From positions 409,020-473,019 of the forward strand of contig JAVSML010001074.1 of assembly GCA_038503035.1 (NCBI GenBank): 64,000 nt of DNA. The letters are read 5' to 3'. Position 1 is the first letter of the stretch. Every line of letters begins with the position of its first letter. The stretch comes from Crocodylus rhombifer. Taxonomy: Eukaryota; Chordata; Crocodylia; Crocodylidae. Positions 1-11,337 of the stretch are shown here, piece by piece. Position numbers and translations under genes: made by a program. Under the pieces are notes generated by a model that did not search any database, was not told the origin of the DNA, and saw nothing but the letters and a program-made list of their open reading frames with translations.

Positions 1-119
1 AGCTGACCCTGCCCCACTGCTCTTTAGCCAGAGCAGAACCAACCCCTGTGGAGATACTGGCAGGCATGGCCCCGTTAAGGCAAAGTGAGCAGGGAAGGAG
101 TTAATTCTTTCCTCCTTCC

Positions 120-1030
120 CCTCATCCCCCACTGAAGCTGTGGTCAGCCTGTCTCCTGGGGAGCAGAGAGGAGGGGGCTGCAGTGGTGGCCCCTGGAGCT
201 GGAAGACCCTGACTGGAAGGGACAGAGCGAGAAATTAACCCTTCTCCTGCCCCCTTCACTTTAATGGGGCCATGCTGGGTAGGTTGTCCTGCAGGGTGGG
301 GAGGGGGGCTCTGTTCCATGCTGGGGGGAGAACTCTTCCCTCTCCTCCTCTGGGGCTGGGGGGAGGGGCTACATGTGATGCTGCCTGGCCCCAAAGCAGG
401 GCGGCGGCAGGGAGAGGCTCTGGTCCATACTGGGGGGAACTCTTCCCCCTCCTTCACCCCCCCACCAGAGGGGAAGCGGGAGCACAGAGCTCAGCTGGAC
501 AGGCTGTGGGTGTGAGAGGGTGGCAGGTGTAGGGGTCCCCACACACTCCCCCCACGGCATGCAGCCCCTGCTGCCTAGCAGCAGCGGCAGGTTGGGGGAG
601 GTCATGGCACACACTCTGTCCAGCTGAGCTCTGTGCTCCCACTGCCCCTCTGGGAACAGAACTTCCCCCTGCCATGGTGGGGAGGAGTGGGGGAAGAGTC
701 CCACTCTGGGGCTGGGCAGTGCCCCATAGAGTCCCCCTCCCCACCCCGCAGTGATGGGGGAGAAGCAGAGAGAAGAGTCCCTCTCTGGGACCAGGCAGCC
801 TCACAGAACCCCCTCTCCACATCCCACTATGGCGGGAGGGGGAGGAGGAGGAGGAGGAAGAAAAGCCCTTCAGCACCAGAGTCCCTCTCCTGGCCCTGTA
901 GCAGTGGGGAAGAGGGAGGAGGGAAAAAAGTTCCCCTCTGGGGCTCGGCAGCCCTGTGTGGCCAGAATCTCGGCTGTCAGGGAGCCACTGGGGCGGGCCT
1001 GCTGGGGCCTGGCCATGGCCTCCCACCTCA
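120..1030. repeat. GC-rich foldback minisatellite
   Basis: A very GC-rich block made of diverged units of about 65-90 bases, each running from a GGGGAAGAG(T)TCCC-like start through a CTCTGGGGCTGGGCAG-like middle. Units at about 617-970 read on the plus strand; units at about 285-505 read on the minus strand. The two halves face each other: the 25 bases at 480-504 are the reverse complement of 617-641, around a spacer of about 110 bases. All ORFs here are proline/glycine/serine-rich frames of this repeat and resemble no protein I know. It could be the core of a larger LTR or foldback transposon, but I see no terminal repeats. Confidence 0.5.
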
Positions 1031-1101
1031 TCTCACCTTCCCTGTGGAAGGGAAGGTTGCTCTAATGTCCCCGGGCTTCTGGCTTGAGCCACTGCAGGCA
1101 T

Positions 1102-1802
1102 TGCAGCTGTGCAAAGCTTTGGTTGCTGATTTGATTTGAAGGAGATTCGGTTCAATCTGGCAGCCGAATCTCTGAATCCAAATTGAATTGGGAGACCAAT
1201 AAAAAGGTCTGTATTGATTCAAATCCTCTGAACTGATTTGGAAAAGATTTGGAGATTTGGGCAGTCCCCGCTTGCCGCTGTAGGGAGCTGGACCCAGACT
1301 CCATGCCAGTAAGTGGGCAGGTAGGGGGGGCTGGAGGTGGGGGGGAGGAGACCACGGGGAGACCCCCCCACCAGGCTCCATCCCCTACCTGCTCCCTCAG
1401 CCCCCCTAAGCGTCCCCTGACTCTGCCCGCTCTCCCAGCCCCATCAATGGCTGCCCTGCCTGGCCCCAGCATCCTGGTGCTTTAAAAAAATAAATTTAAA
1501 AACCCCTCACTCACTGGCTTCTGCAGTGGCCATTGGGGCCTCTGGGGGTTCATGGTAGAGTCCCCTCATCCCCATACAGCACGGGGCAGTGGGAGGCAGC
1601 GGGGACTGCTCCCCCCACCCCAGCCTGGCAGGGTGAGCCAGTGAGTGTGGGGCTTTTTTGGGGTTTTTTAAGTGCCAGGTCTCTGGGGCTAGGTGGGGCA
1701 GCCATTGATGGGGTTGGGAGAGTGGGTGGGGGATGGGGCCTGTTCAATTCAGAGATTCAGACAAATCGATTCGAGATTCAGCTTCTTGAATATCTGTCCC
1801 TA
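1102..1802. mobile_element. Palindromic (foldback) DNA element, GATTCG-rich ends
   Basis: The left end (TGTGCAAAGCTTTGG, then GATTTGATT and a GATTCGG/CCGAATC hairpin) matches the left end of the element at 46568-47141, which has clear terminal inverted repeats. The right end reads in reverse complement as TAGGGACAGATATTC. The interior is a long imperfect palindrome: about 1370-1530 pairs with about 1610-1760 (for example CCCCATCAATGGCTGCCC near 1440 against its reverse complement near 1700), centred near 1560. No coding capacity. The flanking 8-mers (1094-1101 and 1803-1810) agree at only 5 of 8 positions, so the hAT-like assignment with an 8-bp TSD is tentative. Confidence 0.55.
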
Positions 1803-2391
1803 GCCAGTATGAGCTGTCAGTGTGATGCCATTGTAGAAAAGGCAAATATGACTTGGCATATATTAACTGAAATATTTTCAGTAAAGGCAGGAAAGTATGA
1901 GTGCTATTGTGTAAGGTACTGGTGAGACAATTCTAGGTACCCCTGCTCAAGAAAAAACATACATAGGCAAGAGCTACTAGAATGATTAGGAAATAGGGAG
2001 ATTAATTTAGTAGCAGAAGCTAAAAGCTTGCTTTATTTAGTCCAGGAAAATGAAGACTGAAAGTAGATGTGACTGCTGTCTATAAATGAACCAGGACGAG
2101 TAAGTGCCAGGGAGGCGAAGGAACATTTTAGGCTAAAAGACTATTGCCACAGGAACAAATGGGTATAATAACTGAGGAATTAATAAATTCAGCCTGGAAA
2201 TGAGAAGTTTTCTAGCTATCAGCACAGTGAGGTTCTGGAACAGCCTTCAGGTAGCAGTAGTAAAGTTAAAAAAACTAATTTTTAAAGGATGCCTGAAAAA
2301 GTTAAGAAAGCTGTGATACAGCAAGATTCCTGTGATAGCAGGGACCCGGACTTGGTGAGTAGGACTTCAGTCCTATATTCCTATGATTTCA
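1803..2391 (+). mobile_element. CR1/L3-like LINE remnant, 3' part
   Basis: The plus-strand translation begins with MSCQCDAIVEKAN, which matches the CR1 stretch just downstream of the RT catalytic core (the MNMS-QCD-A region seen in younger CR1 copies at 23.3 kb and 41.7 kb). It continues with many stops and frame changes through the RT C-terminal region to an end near 2391 (CCTATGATTTCAGAG). The high decay shows an old insertion. The upstream part of ORF2 is absent; the palindromic element directly abuts this fragment. Confidence 0.6.
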
Positions 2392-2734
2392 GAGTTTCAC
2401 ATGAAATTCTATTTTCAAAGGTTAAGTAACAGAAACAGATAACCATGATTATTCAAATGACAGAAAAAGAAGAGATAGAAAAGATCATGAAGTGGTGATT
2501 ACTTACACCATATAATGAAAGCAGAGTTCCTTGCTACAATATATTCTGCAGTATTTACTTTACTCTGATCTATCACAGGACAGTTGCATGGGAATTCAAA
2601 AGTTTAATATCCTTATCCTTAAGATATTAAGTGTCTCAAGATTTTGTGCAAAATCATCACAAGGAGAAATGGATTCACAATTGTAAGCTTGGCCCATCTC
2701 TAGAACGACTTCTGTGAAAAACCTTTCATAATGA

Positions 2735-2778
2735 AGCACAGTGGTCTCTGCTCCCTAGCACAGTGGTCTCTGCTCCCT
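2735..2778 (+). repeat. Tandem duplication of a 22-base unit
   Basis: Two identical, directly adjacent copies of a 22-base unit starting AGCACAGTGG and ending CTGCTCCCT occupy 2735-2756 and 2757-2778. Identity is complete, so this is a recent local duplication. No function is suggested. The rest of 2392-3300 holds no gene or repeat I recognise apart from a TG-rich run at about 3104-3136. Confidence 0.85.
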
Positions 2779-3300
2779 TCCACCTGACATTATGATGGAA
2801 ACGCATCACTCACCTGATTACATCATAAAAAAAATCAGCTAAAGGACCCTTAAATGAACCTGGCATGAGTTTCAAGCTGGCAATGTAACCTGAAACACAG
2901 CAGGCATCAGGGTAGTCTTGAGTTTCACTGAGTATATTTAGTGCAGTTCAGAAGCCGCCTGCCTAGGGCAGCAGGAATTAGGCAGGGAAGAACTTCATTG
3001 TAGACACACTTGGGGAGCAGGCTACCTCATGTATTTTTTGGGAGACTCACTCACTTGGGGTTTCTTTAAGCCTCTCCCATATCGGAAGAAGGCGTGTTGT
3101 ACATGTGCATGTGTGTGTGTTTGTGCAGGTGTGTGCTGGAGGCTGGCAGATAAGAACTCACTCAAATATATGAGTAAAAGATGTTTATAGGTAAAAAGGC
3201 ACTGGCCCATAGACTGTCAAGCCTTCAGGGTAGGGACCATTTAGTCCCATTTGAGTCCAATGCCTAGCACAGTAACAAGCCTCTAAGGGCTGCTGCAATA

Positions 3301-3424
3301 TAGAGTCATGGAGAAATTGGGCTGGAAGGGACCTCCAGAGGTCATCTAGTCCAAACCCCTGTCTGAGGCAGGTTCATCCTTATCCAAGCCATCCTGTACA
3401 ATCCATAATCTAAACTCTATGTAA
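3301..3424 (-). mobile_element. CR1 LINE 3' tail
   Basis: In reverse complement this ends with the characteristic CR1 tail GGTCCCTTCCAGCCCAATT followed by a TCCATGACTCTA end. It continues upstream through GGTTTGGACTAGATGACCTC, the hallmark of amniote CR1 3' ends. Only the 3' untranslated region is present, consistent with the heavy 5' truncation usual for CR1. Confidence 0.8.
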
Positions 3425-3853
3425 CCCCCCTGACACGTGTAGTGAAAAGGGTGGGGGGAGGTTGTATCCATATGGCACAGGCAGAAGTAGCACCCGAGCA
3501 CTGAGCTGCATCCCTGCACTGGCACTGAGCACAAGCTTCTCTGGCTGCCAGGGGCACAAGGGACTGGTGTGGGGTTTCAGTGGGGCTTTTCCAAGCCTCC
3601 CCCTATGACGTTTCTCATTCCACCCCTCCACCCCCTGGACAGCAGCATCCAGCTTCAACCTAGGGGAGGGGTGTGTGTGTGTGTCAGGGGAGAGCAAGAC
3701 AATGATGAGGCTGGGACTGGCACTCCCTCCATTCTCCCTCCCCCTCTGAGCTGGGGATGAAATTACTCTCATCAGCCTCATGCATAAAACATGGGGACAG
3801 CAGCAGAGCAGCCCCAGCAGCTGTCCCCAAGCTCACTGGGTTGCTTGCTTACA

Positions 3854-4069
3854 GGGGGCTGCCAGTCGCATGTCCCGCAGGAGGCTTCAGCTTGGGCGCT
3901 GGGGCCCCAGCGAGTGGCGGGCACTGCCCCTGGATACACTGTGCTGCTGGCTGAGCAGCTGCTGCCACTTCCACTCCCAGCAGCTTCCTGCCATGGAGCA
4001 GCTGTGCCCACGTCTGCGCTGGGTGAGGAGCAGGCTCTGGAGGAGCCGGGCCAGGCGCCGGCAGTTCCA
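3854..4069 (+). other. Exon-like GC-rich stretch (unproven)
   Basis: A 216-base open interval lies between a fair splice acceptor (pyrimidine-rich TTGCTTGCTTACAG ending at 3853) and a strong donor (ACA then GTAAGTGC at 4070). Its length is divisible by three, and two plus-strand frames are open across it, one rich in Arg/Trp (…CPRLRWVRSRLWRSRARRR) and one in Ala/Leu/Pro. I recognise neither translation. No partner exon is visible nearby. High GC alone keeps frames open, so this may be chance or part of a GC-rich repeat. Confidence 0.2.
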
Positions 4070-4301
4070 CAGTAAGTGCTTGGCTGAGCCTTGTCCCTTC
4101 CCTCCCTCTGCCCCATCCTTCCTCTCCTCCAGCAGCTTCCTCTGCCTTCACACCTGCACCCCTAACTCAGCACCTGGCCAGCCCCTGGCTGTCCACAGAG
4201 GCCCCCACAGCGCATGGCAGGCAGGCTGTGATCACTTGCATGCCAGGTTGGGGGCAGTCAGAGCACCCCCGTCAGTGTCTAGCATTGGCAGGCCTAACTG
4301 A

Positions 4302-6115
4302 TCACTTGGGGACCCTGCTGTGCCTGGCCGGGAAGCAGGAACCTCTGCACTTTTAAGGAGATGGGAAGGGGGAGAAATTGTGCCCCAGCTTCTTTGATCA
4401 GCCAGGCTTTAGCTGGGCAGAAGGCATGGTGGGTGTGAGAACATCCTCCGCATGGCAGGTTGAAGGTGAGCCTAGCTCTGAGCTGACACCCGCAGCTTTG
4501 CTGGACAGTGCCAGCAGCCCATCAGTCATTCAGGATTTTGCCACAGCCTTGGTGGAGGCAGCTCCCTTCCCTTCCAGGAGAGAGATCCCATGCTGGAGTG
4601 GCACCTGCAGTTCATCTCTTAGGTCACTTCTGTCTCAGACAAACCAAACATGCTGTCTCAGTCCCTCTAGGCTGCATCACTGGGTAAAAGAGTAACCAGT
4701 CAGCTTTGGGCTTCTGTTGAATCTCAGAAGCTGTAATATATATAGGACAACCTGAGAAAACAGAGCCAGGTTTTGTTCAGTTAAGCATGCTGTAGTGTCC
4801 AGCTATTTGTGGACAAATAAGATGTTCAGGAGATGCGGGGGGGTGGGGGTGTTAAGAAGATTAGATGTCAAACTGAAGCATCTCATCTCTGTTGATCTTA
4901 TGATCTGGGTCAAGTGTGACAAAGGATGATTTTCAGTAAAAATGTCTAGGGGTGGTGCGGAGAACCATGCTACAAAAGGTTATAACTAAATAAATTAAAA
5001 CTAATGTGCTATTGTGTCAAGAATGGTGCCTAGAAATCCTTTCCTTTCAGTATCTTAGTTTAACAGAAGCATTATGCTGTGTCACAAATACTAGGACCTG
5101 TCTTGGCTTATCTTAATTCATAGCACCATAAAAGATGTTCCCTGATTACCACCTTAGCTCAGGTATTGTCTTGAGTATTATTTTGTCAACAATTTACACT
5201 CTGACTTGTCTTCAAATGTCTTTTCCAACTCAGAACGTATTTGTAGATATCAGATAGATTTACTGAGTCAGTCATTGCATTCTGACACCTGTTGTTATAT
5301 ATTTGCAGCGGTACAGGTGTACAAGAAATAGCTTTATAAGCAATTGCTATTTTCTATGCCTAAGGTGAAACTAGATCATTTTTCCTTAGGATTATATTTA
5401 TCTTTTCCTGTTTCATTTTTTAAAGATTCTATTATTTACAATTACAGAATTAACAAATAATGTACCTGAGAATTCTATGGACACATTATATAGTTTAATG
5501 ATCGATTATGTACATGCCCTACTTTGGTTGTCTTCTTTGTTGGTCTGCACTAGTGCCAAATGCATCCAAGACTAGTTTATACAAACTGAAAGAAAGGGAA
5601 ACTGGAGAAGGGGAGATATTCTGAATAATTTAAGGAAGTTTCTTTTGTTGGGATAGTGCTCCCTTTATGCATATGTGAACCTGGAGCTGGTATTTTTAAT
5701 TTGTCTCCAACTTTGGGTGCAATTGCAACACAGCACAGAAGAAAAAAAGAATAAATATTTGTCAACAATTTTAAAATAAAAGGGAGTGGGGGGCCCAGAT
5801 AGCTCAAGAGGTTGGTAGTATTTTTTGTAATCTTGTGTGTTACTATTGTGAATCCAAAAGAGGACAGAAATAACCAAAAGTATTCCTTTCTGTGCCCTAT
5901 GTGTCTAGTGGTGATAGGTACCCTATTAGCCCCACATCCTGGGACTGAACTATCCCCTTATGCTTAAATGTGTTTCGCACATGAGGCACTGTGCCAAATG
6001 TTACTGGTGCAGGTGAGGCTATCCCTGTTTTCCTGTTCTATGTATAAATATTAACTTTATGATATAAACACCCATTATATAGCCAAGTAACTTATTGCTA
6101 GATGGTCTCTGATGT
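4302..6115. other. No gene or recognised repeat seen
   Basis: AT-rich unique-looking DNA. Short ORFs show no known motif. There is a G-rich patch near 4840 (GCGGGGGGGTGGGGGTG) but no tandem array. Confidence 0.6.
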
Positions 6116-6123
6116 CACTTGGA

Positions 6124-6338
6124 CAGTGGTTTTCAACCTTTTTTCATTTGCAGATCCTTAAAAAATTTCAAATAGTGGTGGGGACCCTTTGGAAATTTCA
6201 AATGGATGTGCAGACCTCTTTGAATTGTAAGTGTGGGTATTCACAAACTTTTTTGTGATCATAATCATCTTTCTCAGACACCATAGACACAGTCTGTGTA
6301 TCCCCAGGGATCTATGAACCAAAGGTTGAAAACCACTG
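6124..6338. mobile_element. Small hAT-type non-autonomous element
   Basis: Terminal inverted repeats CAGTGGTTTTCAACC and GGTTGAAAACCACTG are perfect over 15 bases, the typical ends of Charlie-like hAT elements. They are flanked by 8-bp TSDs CACTTGGA (6116-6123) and CACTAGGA (6339-6346), 7 of 8 identical. Length is 215 bases with no ORF, so it would have needed a transposase supplied in trans. The same family recurs at 40798-40994. Confidence 0.9.
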
Positions 6339-6602
6339 CACTAGGATGATGGCCTTCTACAAAATGTCCCTCCTTAAAAGTGTAGTCACTTAGTGGGATG
6401 GGCTGAGAATCTGGCAAGGTCCCATCCATGCCCAGTTATTGTGGCCACTATTTTGTATCTGTTCTTCTAAAGAGAAACTCCCCACAAGTACAGGGCTGTA
6501 GGTTGTTGTTGTGTTGGTCTGCAGGCATAGGCAGACAAGGTTCTTTGGGTAAAAACAATATTTATTATTAAACCAACTCAAATAGTTGGGAAAATTCTTC
6601 TT

Positions 6603-6640
6603 AGCAAGCTTTTGGGCACAAACACCCTTCATCAGGTAGA
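6603..6640 (-). ncRNA. Hammerhead-like core, left arm
   Basis: Read on the minus strand: CTGATGA, then GGGTG/TGCCC forming a stem II closed by a TTTG loop, then AAAAGC in place of the conserved GAAA. The first core box is intact. The G-to-A change in the second box follows a C and fits CpG decay, and would be expected to abolish self-cleavage. Stems I and III are not clearly formed. Confidence 0.45.
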
Positions 6641-7309
6641 AAAAGTGTCAGCAGATAGCCTGTGTTCTTCCTGGATGGAGTGGTAAAGCAGCCAGAGGCC
6701 AGTACAGTATGCAAGAAAGCCAGTCATTTAAAATGTAAATTAAGATGGTCAGTAGGTGAGACGCAGGTTGGGTGGTGGGAAGGGACAATGAATGTAGCTG
6801 TAGTCAGGTGATGAGACACGGCGGGGAGTGGGGGGGGGGGGGAAGGGGAATGATAATAGCTGGTCAAAAGTGGAGGGTTTACCTGGGGAGTCAGATGTTA
6901 GGCAGGTTATAATGTGTCATAATCCAATGTCTATATTTAGTCCATGATTTACAAAATACTTTTCACAGATGAGTCTATGAACTTCACTTCATTAATATAC
7001 TGGATACAAAAAATCATGGACTAAATATAGACATGGCTTATGACACATTATAACCTGCCTAACATCTGACTCCCCAGGTAAACCCTCCACTTTTGACTAG
7101 CTGTTATCATTCCCCTTCCCCCCGCACCTTGTCTTTCATCCTTTGACTACAGCTACATTAATTCTCCCTCCACCCTGCACCTGTCTCTCACCTATTGACC
7201 ACTTCAATTTACATTTTAACGGACTGGCGCTTGCATAGTAGTGGCCTCTGGCTCCTTTACCACTCCATCCAGGAAGAGCACAGAGCATCTGCAGATGCTT
7301 CTTCAGCCT

Positions 7310-7345
7310 GACGAAGGGTGTTTGTGCCCAAAAGCTTGCTAAGAA
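7310..7345 (+). ncRNA. Hammerhead-like core, right arm
   Basis: Plus-strand counterpart of the left-arm core: CTGACGA, the same GGGTG-TTTG-TGCCC stem-loop, then AAAAGC. This copy differs from the left one by CTGACGA versus CTGATGA; both have AAAA where GAAA is required, so both look inactive. Confidence 0.45.
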
Positions 7346-7419
7346 GAATTTTCTCAACTATTTGAGTTGGTCTAATAAAAGATACTGGATTCACCCACAG
7401 AACTTTGTCTCCCCACAAG

Positions 7420-8519
7420 CATAGATTTTTTTAGTTATAAAATGTTTCTTTGCACAAAAGAGCATATGGCAACTACAGCAAAGCAAAACCAAGGGAATAC
7501 AATATAGCAGATGGGATGGAAGTCCTGGGTGAACACAGACAAATGTAAATGAAGAACTCAGAAAGAAAACATTATCATATGACACTGATACAGAAACTAT
7601 CGTGTTCAAATCACTCTGGACAATGAGTTAAACTCCTGTGAGCAGTGACTAGCCAGACAGAGCTAGCCCTAATGTTTTGGGGGAAGTCTACATATATATA
7701 TATATTTTTTGCAGCTTCTCCTCTAAAGAGGTAACTGACTGGAAACCACCAGGATCCCATCACTGTGGGCAGGGCTGATTTAAACATTTGGGGCACGATT
7801 AAAGTTTTTTAGCATATATATAAAGAATGTTTGCATAAAGAGGAGGGAATGTAACAGAGAAGGAAAATTAGCCTCTCTCCCCAGTGCATAATGGGAAAGA
7901 GGTTGCTTGTGTTGGCACATGCATAGTTGCCAAATTTGTTAACAGTTTTGCAAAGGACAGTTGACTGCATCAACCAAGGATTTAAAGAATGCTGCATCCC
8001 CTGCCTGTGGAAGATTATAGCAGTAATGTAACCAGGATGGGACACAAGCAGTGCACCAGCCCCAGGCGCCAACTAGTCGGGGCACCAGAATCCCCCCTGA
8101 CAGTCTTGGACATGGCAGGGGCAGTGCCATACAAGAAAGGCTATCTGGGAGGCAGGGGTTTGAGTGGAAGGAGCAAAATGGTGTTCCCCCACATCATCAG
8201 GGGAGCCTTTGTTATAGCAAGCATTGTCTGCTCAGAATATGTATGGAGAGGAGGGCAGAGAGCAAACAGGGCACCAGGGTCAGCTCACAAGGAACCTGGC
8301 TACAGGGTTGCTGCTGCCTGAGTGGAGCTGACACTGCTACATCATCATTAGTAGTAGCTGGAACCTGGGAAGCCTTCCCTTCCCCTCATTCATGTCCCCC
8401 TACCTCCACCTTCCCCAGTCTACAGTGATTGGCATACCCCCACCCTCCTCAGGCACTCAATGAGCTCACTATGTCTCTAGGTTTGAGAAGTATTCTGCTG
8501 ATTACATCATCTATATCAC
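7420..8519. other. No gene recognised; TA run and GC-rich patch
   Basis: Contains a (TA)n run at about 7691-7706 and a GC-richer patch at about 8030-8430 with open but unrecognised frames. The patch may be an unclassified old repeat. Nothing else can be supported. Confidence 0.5.
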
Positions 8520-8735
8520 TTTATACATGTTAACTACTCAACTGTTGCAATCACTCAGTGAAGTAAGCAAGTGTTTTTATCTCTGTCTTACAGATAGGGA
8601 ACCTCCTGCAGAAAAGTTAATCAACTTGGCTAATGCCAAAGTTGCTCTTAGAATCAAAGTGAGACTGGAATGCAAAAATCTCTGGTCTCAGTCTTCTGCT
8701 TAGTCTGATAGACCATCTTACCTTTTATGCCATTA
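8520..8735 (+). mobile_element. MIR-like CORE-SINE
   Basis: The string of features follows the MIR consensus order: CACTTTATACATGTTAACT, then TGAAGTAAGCAAGTGTTTTTATC, CTTACAGATAGGGAACCT, an AAGTTAATCAACTTGGCTAATG block, and a tail GTCTCAGTCTTCTGCTTAGT. MIR is a tRNA-derived SINE shared by amniotes; divergence here is high, as expected for an ancient copy. The tRNA-like promoter head is not recognisable, so the copy is probably 5' truncated. Confidence 0.65.
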
Positions 8736-11337
8736 AGCTGTCTCTCCTCATTATTAGCCATCAGGCTGGCTATTCAGCAGAAGTGGGAGGATCAACTACT
8801 GTTCCTAGTGTCACCAATGGTGGCTTGGGCAGCACTGCTAGCTGGGTCTTTCTGAAAATCAGGCACCTACATATGTAGTGTTCCAAAGCCTAAAGGCAGG
8901 ACTGTGAGGGGATATACAACCTTTAACCTCTGAAAAAAAAAATCAATGATGAGCCTTCAACCCCAGTGATCAACTTACATTACTTTTATCTTCCTTACCG
9001 ACAGTGCCTACTAGAGCAATTCCAAAGATGGCTACTTTGCTATTTCTGCCCAAAATTTGATGCAGATGAAGTTTGGAGTAAAACTCACTTCATATATTTC
9101 CATTTGTCTCAAAGCGGGGAAAAAAACCAAAACCAAAACCTATTGCCCCTAAATGTCACAAAAAAGTAAAAAATTCAGAACTACAAAATCATCCGGAAAA
9201 GAAAAATTGCAACAGCTCTGTTTGTGTGTATGAAGGATTTAGTCTTTTGCAAAAATCAAAATCAACCACATTTGATGCCATAAATAGTAACTGAGCAAAA
9301 GAAATTGCACTTGCACTATCCATTTATATCAAAGGGCACTTGCACTATCCATGTATAGCTAAATTCCTGTTTAAATCTACTCTTTAATGGTTAATCTTAC
9401 TCTCATTTTACCTTTAAATGACAATTTAAGGTGCCTTTCTTCCTTTAATTTTAGTGATAACTCCATAGGCATTTTAAGCTGTGTTTGTTGCTTTTGTTTC
9501 TTTGTTATGTGTTGCTCTGGTTGGATTAATTTATGAAGCAACAGATGTGATCTGTCTTTTGGTTGTTACATAAAAGGAATGTGCTTTAGAAAATATACTG
9601 AAATATATCCAGTTGCAGACCATTTCATGAAATATTCTGATACTTGTGTGGGCATAGAGTGTTTTTACTTCAAGGGATCTATTCAGGATTCATTTAAATT
9701 GATAGACTTAAAAAGTGTCAAGGGCACAGGCCTTTGTCTTTTTAAGCCCTTTGGTATGTGTGTGAGGGGAAAAAAGAATATTCAAGTATGACTAATGTTC
9801 AAGTCTTGTAGTTCAAAATCTTTCCCCACTGAGCATTTGTTATAGATGTACTCATATTATGCTAACACTTAATTCTAGCAGAAAATCATAATGAATTTGC
9901 ATGTTAATGTTTCATGCAAGTTAGAATAATAAGAATTTAATATAAGTCTTTGCAAAGTTTCTCAAGAACACTTGCATGCAGTTTTGTTAGTATCACCACC
10001 AGTGAAGCACCCAGTTATTATTAGAACTGCTCCAGAGGAGTTGGAAAAGCTTTCTTTGTATTCATTATAATCAGCACATTCCGAAATTGTCTGGTTGTGC
10101 CTGCAACCAGCCCTCTAATGGTGCAGATGGTGATTAAAATGCATTATAATATGTGATTATTTGCAGATGGTGATATTTATAATTTGTATGGTAAAGGGTA
10201 ATTATTAGCCATAACCCGAATAAGAAATCAAATATCTTCATAACTTCTTGCAAAAAGAGTAACAACAGTGCATTTATTTGTTTTGCTTTTTTCCATCCTT
10301 TTCAAGGTTCTCGTGTGCTCCATAATTATAGTCTTGGCATATCAAAAACACCATTTCACTCATTCATATACAACCGAACTTCAATAATTCTCATTTGAGC
10401 TATCTGCAAACATGGTAATTCTCCCACAGAGAACCAGTGGTCTCACCTTGCTTCTCAGCAACAGTCTAGTAGCAGAGTGCTGTAGTGATAGCGGGTAGTA
10501 TCAAGGTGCTATTTTTGCTCTTAACTTTGCTACAGAACAGTTACAAGTGTACTGTGTTGTCCTAAATACCTGAAAGTAGACAACAGTTGTCAAAATAAAC
10601 AAAGGCTTATAGCCACAAAGATTCTCCCCATCTAGGTGTGAATTTTCAAGGGCCTTCTCTATGCATAAAACAGTATCCAAAAAGAATCAGAAGCCATGTA
10701 AGAAAATAACTTTTCTTTTTCATAAACAACTGTTTCAATTTATTTGCATTACAATTTCTTGGATTCGCAGGAGATGACTGTACCAGGCAATGGGAACTGA
10801 GATTCTGTAGATCCATGAAACAACAACTGCGTGTCACAATTAAATAAACATTGATGGCAGAAGACAGGGCAGGGTTACACTTTAGAAACTAACTGGGTGC
10901 CTTTCATCTGCCAAACCTTCCACAATATCACAACGCCTTCTTTGTAAATATGCTATGTACTAGACAACTGAGATAACTGATAACTCTCCAATATGGGTGG
11001 AAACTGAACAGGCACTTATGTTTCCCCTTCCATTATAAACCATCATAAACTCTACTTACCACTGATGTTCTAACTCCTTAATTCCTACAATTTTTGCAGC
11101 CCAACAACCTTGGAAAAATTGGGCAAACTTACACATCCTTCATTATATCATAAGGCCTGTATTTGGGGCAATCCCTTTTGAAGTGAGAGTCCCACAAATT
11201 GATGTGGAGAAAGTGGATGGATAAGGGTATGCGCATGTACAACAGCATCTAGTAGTAAATTGTACTGAATACTTTTCTGAGTTACATGATGAATTTGACC
11301 TTACAACAAAAAGCTCAACCAACTGAATGAGGTTGCT
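8736..11337. other. Unique AT-rich DNA; possible conserved noncoding patch
   Basis: No gene or transposon recognised over 2.6 kb. A stretch near 10080-10210 is dense in AT-rich homeodomain-type motifs (GATTAAAATGCATTATAAT, TAATTATTAG) and lacks repeat hallmarks, the sort of composition seen in conserved vertebrate enhancers, but conservation cannot be judged from one sequence. Confidence 0.4.

Larger units (their letters stand above)
6489..7408. mobile_element. Inverted-dimer Penelope-like insertion (foldback)
   Basis: Two arms of about 450 bases lie head to head: 6489-6955 (minus) and about 7005-7408 (plus), around a spacer of about 50 bases. Each arm carries CTGA(T/C)GA, a GGGTG-TTTG-TGCCC stem-loop, AAAAGCTTGCTAAGAAG, then CAACTATTTGAGTTGGT and a tail CTTTGTCT(GCC). 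The CTGATGA-stem-(G)AAA layout is that of a hammerhead ribozyme core, which is known from terminal repeats of Penelope-like retroelements; here the GAAA reads AAAA. The insertion is flanked by an 11-base direct repeat CTCCCCACAAG at 6478-6488 and 7409-7419, read as a TSD. No protein coding. The Penelope-like assignment is inference from the ribozyme-like core. Confidence 0.7.

Noticed and set aside
454..1139. Overlapping frames of 168 and 190 codons, both strands
   Set aside because: They lie wholly inside the GC-rich foldback minisatellite and have Pro/Gly/Ser-biased, non-homologous translations.
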